This document shows positions 58,587 to 64,000 of a stretch of 64,000 nt of DNA, piece by piece (within the stretch, counting starts at the first letter, position 1; each line of letters starts with the position of its first letter). The notes under the pieces are model-generated. The model was given only the letters and a program-made list of their open reading frames with translations. It did not search any database and had not been told where the DNA came from. The translations under genes were made by a program, and so were the position numbers. The stretch lies in contig OZ034973.1 of assembly GCA_964030785.1 (NCBI GenBank), positions 2,358,632 through 2,422,631 on the forward strand, in the 5' to 3' direction. The DNA comes from Siderastrea siderea (lineage: Eukaryota > Cnidaria > Anthozoa > Scleractinia > Rhizangiidae).

Positions 58587-59487
58587 TTTTGTAGTGTCAA
58601 GTTTTTCTAAGTTTTATTACCATATTAAGATTGTTAGTAATAATTCCGCATTATAAGCATGTTCTGAAAAACCCTTCAGGGTTGAGCTAATAAACTGTAT
58701 TCTATTGTATTACATTGTATTCTTGTTCATATACGGCAGTAGTTTTCAGAAAATGCTCCCATGGAAGTAGCCTGCAATCAGGCCAAATTTTAGCATCGAT
58801 CTCATATCTTCTTACATTTTCGTTTTGCTTTTCCTGATTAAATGTTTCACCGAGCGAAACGAAAACCAAACCTTGATCGCAGTAGAGCAAAACAACAAGC
58901 GCACTGATCAGAAACGAACAACAGTGTTTTGAGAAAGGAGTTGAAAAACCAGTTTTATTGATTTATTTGTAGTTAAATCAACATTTGAGAATTAATGGCA
59001 GGGATATAAACTGCTAACAGTGACAGAAAAAGTCGCACGATTTTTTTACCTCAAGTAAAAAATCATTGCTCGCGTTTCTGATCAGGGGAGACAAACGATG
59101 TTTCTACGCTTATGAAATTTCACCGTTCGCTATCCACCTGGATTGCTTTTAAAATGATGAATATATGAATATCATATAACAGAACTGCGGGGTGAAGAAT
59201 TAAATGTAAGGAAGATAGGTGCACCTTTTGCAGTTGCAAAAATAAAACCTGGAAAAAAAACCAGGCTTGTACGCTTTTAATTAGTCACGACATCACTTTT
59301 AATCCATAACATTTTCAGAAAATGTCATTGCATTACAATCAAATTAAACAATACAGCGTGAAAGGGTTTTGTGTGATGTTTATTTACTCACTGATACCCA
59401 CTACAAGAGTCACTGGCTCACTGTGGTTACTCATTTGTTGTCGTTGTTGTTTTGTACTACTGAACTCGTGAACAGTAAACAGAAATC

Positions 59488-59991
59488 ATGACATGTGCCT
59501 GTGCGCAGATGTCTGTTTTTTTCCTCTGTCAGTATTCAGGAAGGAAAGAGGAGGTGTATTTAATTACCGCAAAATTTTACCTGCACTACACAACTGAACG
59601 CACTCAAAAAGTTGAGGTGTGGGCGTTATTGTCAACCTCGCCCACGTTACAGTTTATTGAACACAATCGGTTACCAGCACTGAAAAAACTGCAGCAAAAG
59701 GATAAAATGGAAGAATGCTTATGTACCAAAGCCGGACACGAAAACTCTAAAAAATGTTACAAGTTTCTCAACCGTGCCGTCAATGTTTCAATTGTGCCAA
59801 CAGTGAGCCATTGCTCACATCCAGATTTTTGTTTCCGTTTCGGCAAAAGGCTAATTTATTGGTTTGTCGTCGTGGCTGTACCATACTGTTCGTTATTTTC
59901 GACTGTATTAATTGATGCTAATTTTTTATTATCACAAATAACATCTGCCGAGAGTAACGACATCCTAATAACAACAACGATTAAAATCTGA
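59488..59991 (+). CDS. 167-codon open frame, second copy
   Basis: Same as the frame in gamma-1 with one residue changed (N for S in I-D-A-N-F). The same doubts apply. Confidence 0.25.
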   Translation: MTCACAQMSVFFLCQYSGRKEEVYLITAKFYLHYTTERTQKVEVWALLSTSPTLQFIEHNRLPALKKLQQKDKMEECLCTKAGHENSKKCYKFLNRAVNVSIVPTVSHCSHPDFCFRFGKRLIYWFVVVAVPYCSLFSTVLIDANFLLSQITSAESNDILITTTIKI

Positions 59992-60299
59992 TGATTGTTC
60001 TAAGAAATTCTAAAAGTAGCGACTACGGAAAAGTAAACATTAGAACATTGATTTGTCCTTCTCTTCCTCTAGAATTTGTGCTTGTTGTGGCTGAATACTC
60101 AAGCTACACAATTTTGTCGATCATTTTGCAGTTTGTTGAAATAGTACCTGGGAATTAAATTGTTCTGTGAATTTCAGTCAGTACTCACATCCTTCACTCA
60201 AATACAATGAAGTTTTTTTTTTTTTGCCGCACCACAGACAACAATACAAAGATGATAATTAAAGAACAAGGAAAGAAGAAAAGTGGCGAGGAGGCCTAA

Positions 60300-60730
60300 A
60301 GGAAACTATGAAGCTTATGTTAATTAGGCCTCCTCAATTTAATGATTACAGTTTAAATTGAATTTACAGCGACGGATGTTAACATTTTTTTTACCAAAAT
60401 ACAGTTCATTACAAATTAAAAGGAAAAGGTACTGAATATTTTACAAGAACAATTTGAGGCAAAAGTAGACACATCTAAGAATTACTAATAGTTATTACAA
60501 ATAAATGCCTTAAGTGATCTCTTAAAGGAAGCTGGAGAGGTCGAATTGACGATATCCGCGTTAAGAGAGTTGTAGAACTTAGGTCCTTGGTAAACGACAG
60601 AAAATTTTTTGATTTTAGTCCGACAGTTTTCCAAAGTCTCACTTGGAAAACGTAAAGAGCCCAATAAGCCCCCTCGCTAAGGTTAATCCCCCATCTAATA
60701 AAGCCCCGTCCACCACTTCCATTTGTAAGA
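60300..60730 (-). mobile_element. LINE 3' end remnant in gamma-2
   Basis: Copy of the fragment in gamma-1. Confidence 0.6.
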
Positions 60731-61440
60731 ACTAAAAGTTGTATTCCCCCCCTCCCCCAGGGGCGTAATAGGGAAAATACGGTGTGATAAAATTTACACG
60801 AAATTACTCACACAGTATAAGGTTTCCGGTGTTAATACTCAGTCGAGTGAGTATGAAGGCAAAGAATTCCTGTTGCCCAGGTACACTAGAAATTCTAGGA
60901 ACGTAATAAATTAATTATGGCGACTCTTATCAAACGAGTACAACAAAAACTTTCGAGTTAGAGTGCGAATTTAGCTTTTATTTAAGTGTGTTTTAAAAGA
61001 AAAGAATGAGCAGTAAAACAGTAAATTATGGCAAACGAGTAATGCAGTAACGAGAAAACGAGTAACGGGAAAAAATTTGAAAGGCAAAAATTAAAAAAAA
61101 AAAAGGTAACGTACGGTAAAAGATGAAAAGGGTGAAAATTACACTGAATAATAATATTTACTTAGGCAGTGTAGAACTGTAATAAAACGAATAATGTGAC
61201 CTGAAAGCCTTTGATGTGTGTTGGTGAAAAATGTTGTATTTAATGTAATTCTCGGGAATGGCTCCATGAAAAAGCTATGAAGAAGTTTTTGTCCGAATTT
61301 AATGAATTAATCGATATATATTTCAAGTCCCCGTTCTCACTGCAGTGTGCAGCGATATGGTGCATTCGCTAGACTGAATGGTAATAGGCAGTGTCTTAGA
61401 TATACCCGGCAGGCGGGTACGGATGTTTGAAGACTATTAA

Positions 61441-61770
61441 ATGCCCGGCAGTCCGAAATTTTCGGTGAGTTTTCACCGAAAAGCTTATTCTAACGTTCTG
61501 AAAGTATTCGATATTTGTTTAGAATTGCCAAGCGATTCAGAAAAGTATTTTAGTTTGGTAGTTGACGAGTTTTCTGAGCTCGTGCATACTAGAAAATTAC
61601 GATGTTGGCGACACTTAAAATTATTAGTGGCTAGACCCACCAGTCAGAAACACACAGAATTTCTCACTCAAACGTTCTGAAAGAACTGGAAGATTGTTTG
61701 CAATTACTAAGCGATTAAAAGACCAATTTGGTTTTGTAGTTGGCGAACTTTCAGAGCTTTAGCAAGCTAT
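61441..61770 (+). repeat. degenerate internal duplication, gamma-2 copy
   Basis: Same two-block structure as in gamma-1, with the 79-codon frame intact. Confidence 0.5.
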
Positions 61771-63633
61771 ACAATAGCTGTAGCTTTCTTGATCCCTGTC
61801 TGACCCGAGCCGTCACGCCACCATACTGTGACATGTCACGGACGCTGTAGAGTTGTAAATCTGGCTCAAAAAAACCACGATAGTTTCGAATCACTTACCA
61901 CCACTATACAAAGTTTAAAAGGAAGCCCTTAATAATAGGGTTGCCTCAGTAATTACTGTATAATTTTCCGAAACCAGAGTGCCGGGTATTTAGCTGACCT
62001 TAATAACCGTGTCTACATGCCCGGCAGTTCCCACAGAGGTTTTAAATACATTTTTCAAATTATTGAACTAATATTTCAGTGATATTGATACAAAACGAAT
62101 AATCAGTGTTTCTGTTGATGAATCTATTTATGCATAAAAGCGATTGCAGGAATGAAGCGAAAATCAAACTTGGCGGCTCTGGCTAAAAGTTAATGATAAA
62201 AAACTTGCATCACGAAACATAACGAGCAATAAAATACATTTTAAGATCTAGTTGTCTTTGCTGATAAGCTTTGGTATTGGCATCTTAGGGAGGGCTGATG
62301 AGTACACGTTATTAGGTGATAAGCCTGATATCGTGTAATATTGGTGGGAATTTCGTGTATTTTTCGTGAGCTGTCGATGTAAATGGCATTATATTAATCT
62401 ACATTAAGATTTCGAGGGTACACTTGGCTCAAGATTTTAGCTTGCACTTGTAGCTTGCACTTGTAAATTAGCCATCCTGAGCAGATACAGAAACTGACTT
62501 TTTGAACCTTATCCCTAGAACTTCAGAGCAAATCAAGCGATTATTGGTTGTGTGGTATATTTAACAAAAACTTGTTTTAGTACATACCAAACCAGTGGAT
62601 AGCCAGCACCAAAAAGTTTCTTTTTTCTGAGAAATGAGGGAAAACTCGCGCACGAAATCCAGAAAAATGCCGAAAGTGAATATCAGATACTATCCCGAGT
62701 TTGAGTAGCCAATCAGAGCGCGCGAAAAACACTATACATGGAAGGAAGAGGCTACACTATTTGTGGAGATATGGTAGCGAAAAAAATGAGTAAATTAGGT
62801 GAATCAAAATGGTGTTCTCTGATTCCTTGGAAGTCAAAGGGTGGCGATTTTTCTTTTTCACTATTTTTGCAGCTTTCCGTGTTGTAGTGATCAAGGGAAA
62901 GGTCACAAACTCTCATGTGTTGCCGGGTGGGAGCATGAGATGAGAGGCCCTGGAAACAAGGATTTGCGTATTCCACCCGCTGCGGGGATTGGAATTTCGT
63001 GTTGTTTTCTAAACGTGGAAGACGGAAGATTTTTCAGGTTAAAATAGAAACAAATCCCAAGAAAGAAAAAAAAAAGGAATAATCGCTGGCGCCAGTTCGT
63101 CTTATTGTCATAGCCAGCCCGGCAGCTCAACGGCCACCTGTGGCCACCTGAACTACTCATGATGAGAATAACACTTTTCTGGGAAACTCTCCACCTACCC
63201 CTCCCCTAACCCAATATTGTTTACGTCTCATCCCTTATAGGAAAATGTTAGGTTAGGAGAGGGGTAGGGTTGGGGGGGGGGGGGTCCCCAGAAACGTGGA
63301 ATGATCCGAGAAGTTCTAAACTGAAATAAGATGAAACGTAGGCGACTGTACTAGTCATAACACTAATCTAATTAAGGCAAAATAGTAACATCATAAAGTA
63401 AACTGAAAAAAAAAACAGGAACACGTTGGGAAGAAGCAACTGAAATGTGTTTCATCTTTTACATAGGACGTGGGAGTATATATTATCACAACGTGACGTA
63501 TAACCGAGATGACCTCAAACAATTAAGCTTAACTGTGGAAAGCACAATGTTACTCAAACTAAATAAATGTAAGGGATCAGCGCGAACCATTTAGAGTGTG
63601 TTGGTTCTTGAGTTTGCAACAGCTTTTTCAGCA

Positions 63634-63669
63634 ATGACAAACAGGAAAATTTTATTGCTTTTCCTATGC
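63634..63669 (+). CDS. third copy of the new first exon; rest of gene beyond window
   Basis: ATG at 63634, 12 codons (MTNRKILLLFLC), donor GTAAGT at 63670, identical to the first exons of C and D. After 63739 the intron sequence is unlike that of C and D, so its second exon must lie to the right of the window. This is the best candidate for the original gene that donated the exon; whether it is another family member cannot be seen. Confidence 0.5.
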
Positions 63670-63739
63670 GTAAGTTGTTTTACTTTATCTTTTGAATCTG
63701 TTCTAATTGCTTTAATACCGAAATCTTTACCTTAAAGCT

Positions 63740-64000
63740 TACCATGTAGAATACGCTATTTAGGCTGATGGTGTTCAGAATTTTATTTTTCTGTAAGTTA
63801 GAACTACTCTTTGGTGTAGCAAAGTAGAAGCAGCAGATAGTTGATCGATAGTTTCCAAACGTTATGAAAAATGTGTTCAGAGCTTCCGGTGTCTTTCCTT
63901 CTTGTTATTGAGACGGTTATTTTTATTTTACGAGGTTAACACATTTAACTTTACAAACAATTGTAACTTTACTTTTGTTTTTCCCAGTAAACCCTTCCAG
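63740..64000. other. single-copy intron or flank, nothing further seen
   Basis: AT-rich. It ends in ...TTTTGTTTTTCCCAGTAAACCC, where TTTTTCCCAG could be a splice acceptor just before the window ends. Confidence 0.3.

Larger units (their letters stand above)
57109..63737 (+). repeat. tandem unit gamma-2 (6,629 bp)
   Basis: Second nearly identical unit. It ends at ACCTTAAAG, after which the sequence reads CTTACCATG instead of CTGAAGTCC, that is, it leaves the array. Confidence 0.95.

Overview
This is nuclear DNA from an animal, most likely an anthozoan cnidarian such as a stony coral. Genes have introns with GT/AG junctions, the composition is AT-rich, and gene density is low. Many small terminal-inverted-repeat elements, Penelope-like retroelement pieces and non-LTR retroelement 3' ends are present. 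The assignment to corals is inference from repeat content and style; nothing here is bacterial or organellar.

Layout. 1-21,580 holds no intact host gene I can recognise. It contains a ~188-bp tandem repeat (0.8-1.7 kb) with inverted relatives at 6-7 kb, a TTAA-flanked element inside those relatives, a LINE 3' end, a decayed coding region near 10 kb, a 1.9-kb inverted-repeat element (12.2-14.1 kb), a triplicated ~180-bp segment (14.4-14.9 kb), a 9-bp-TSD element carrying a zinc-binding coding fragment (17.8-18.7 kb), an ATCGAT-rich element (18.7-19.4 kb) and rearranged Penelope-like reverse transcriptase pieces (19.9-20.65 kb).

21,581-63,739 is a cluster of segmental duplications carrying four intact paralogs (A-D) of one small two-exon gene. 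Each encodes a secreted precursor of 211-213 residues: signal peptide, basic prodomain, an R-W-R-R furin-type site, and a predicted 64-residue six-cysteine C-terminal domain built from two copies of one module. Copies A and B use one first exon; copies C and D use a different one. The swap is explained by the 6.63-kb tandem units (50,478-57,108 and 57,109-63,737), whose joints fall inside introns and place a downstream first exon in front of the old second exon. A further copy of the new first exon at 63,634 continues into unrelated DNA and probably marks the donor gene, which leaves the window.

Inside the second segment (beta) sits a 10-kb DNA transposon (36,945-46,996) with a 6-bp target duplication. 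It has two convergent genes: a DDE integrase with a helix-turn-helix, and a HECT-like ubiquitin-ligase protein. Its left inverted repeat is itself interrupted by a 4.4-kb TTAA-flanked element with ~860-bp inverted arms. Comparing the segments gives empty sites that date and delimit several smaller insertions.
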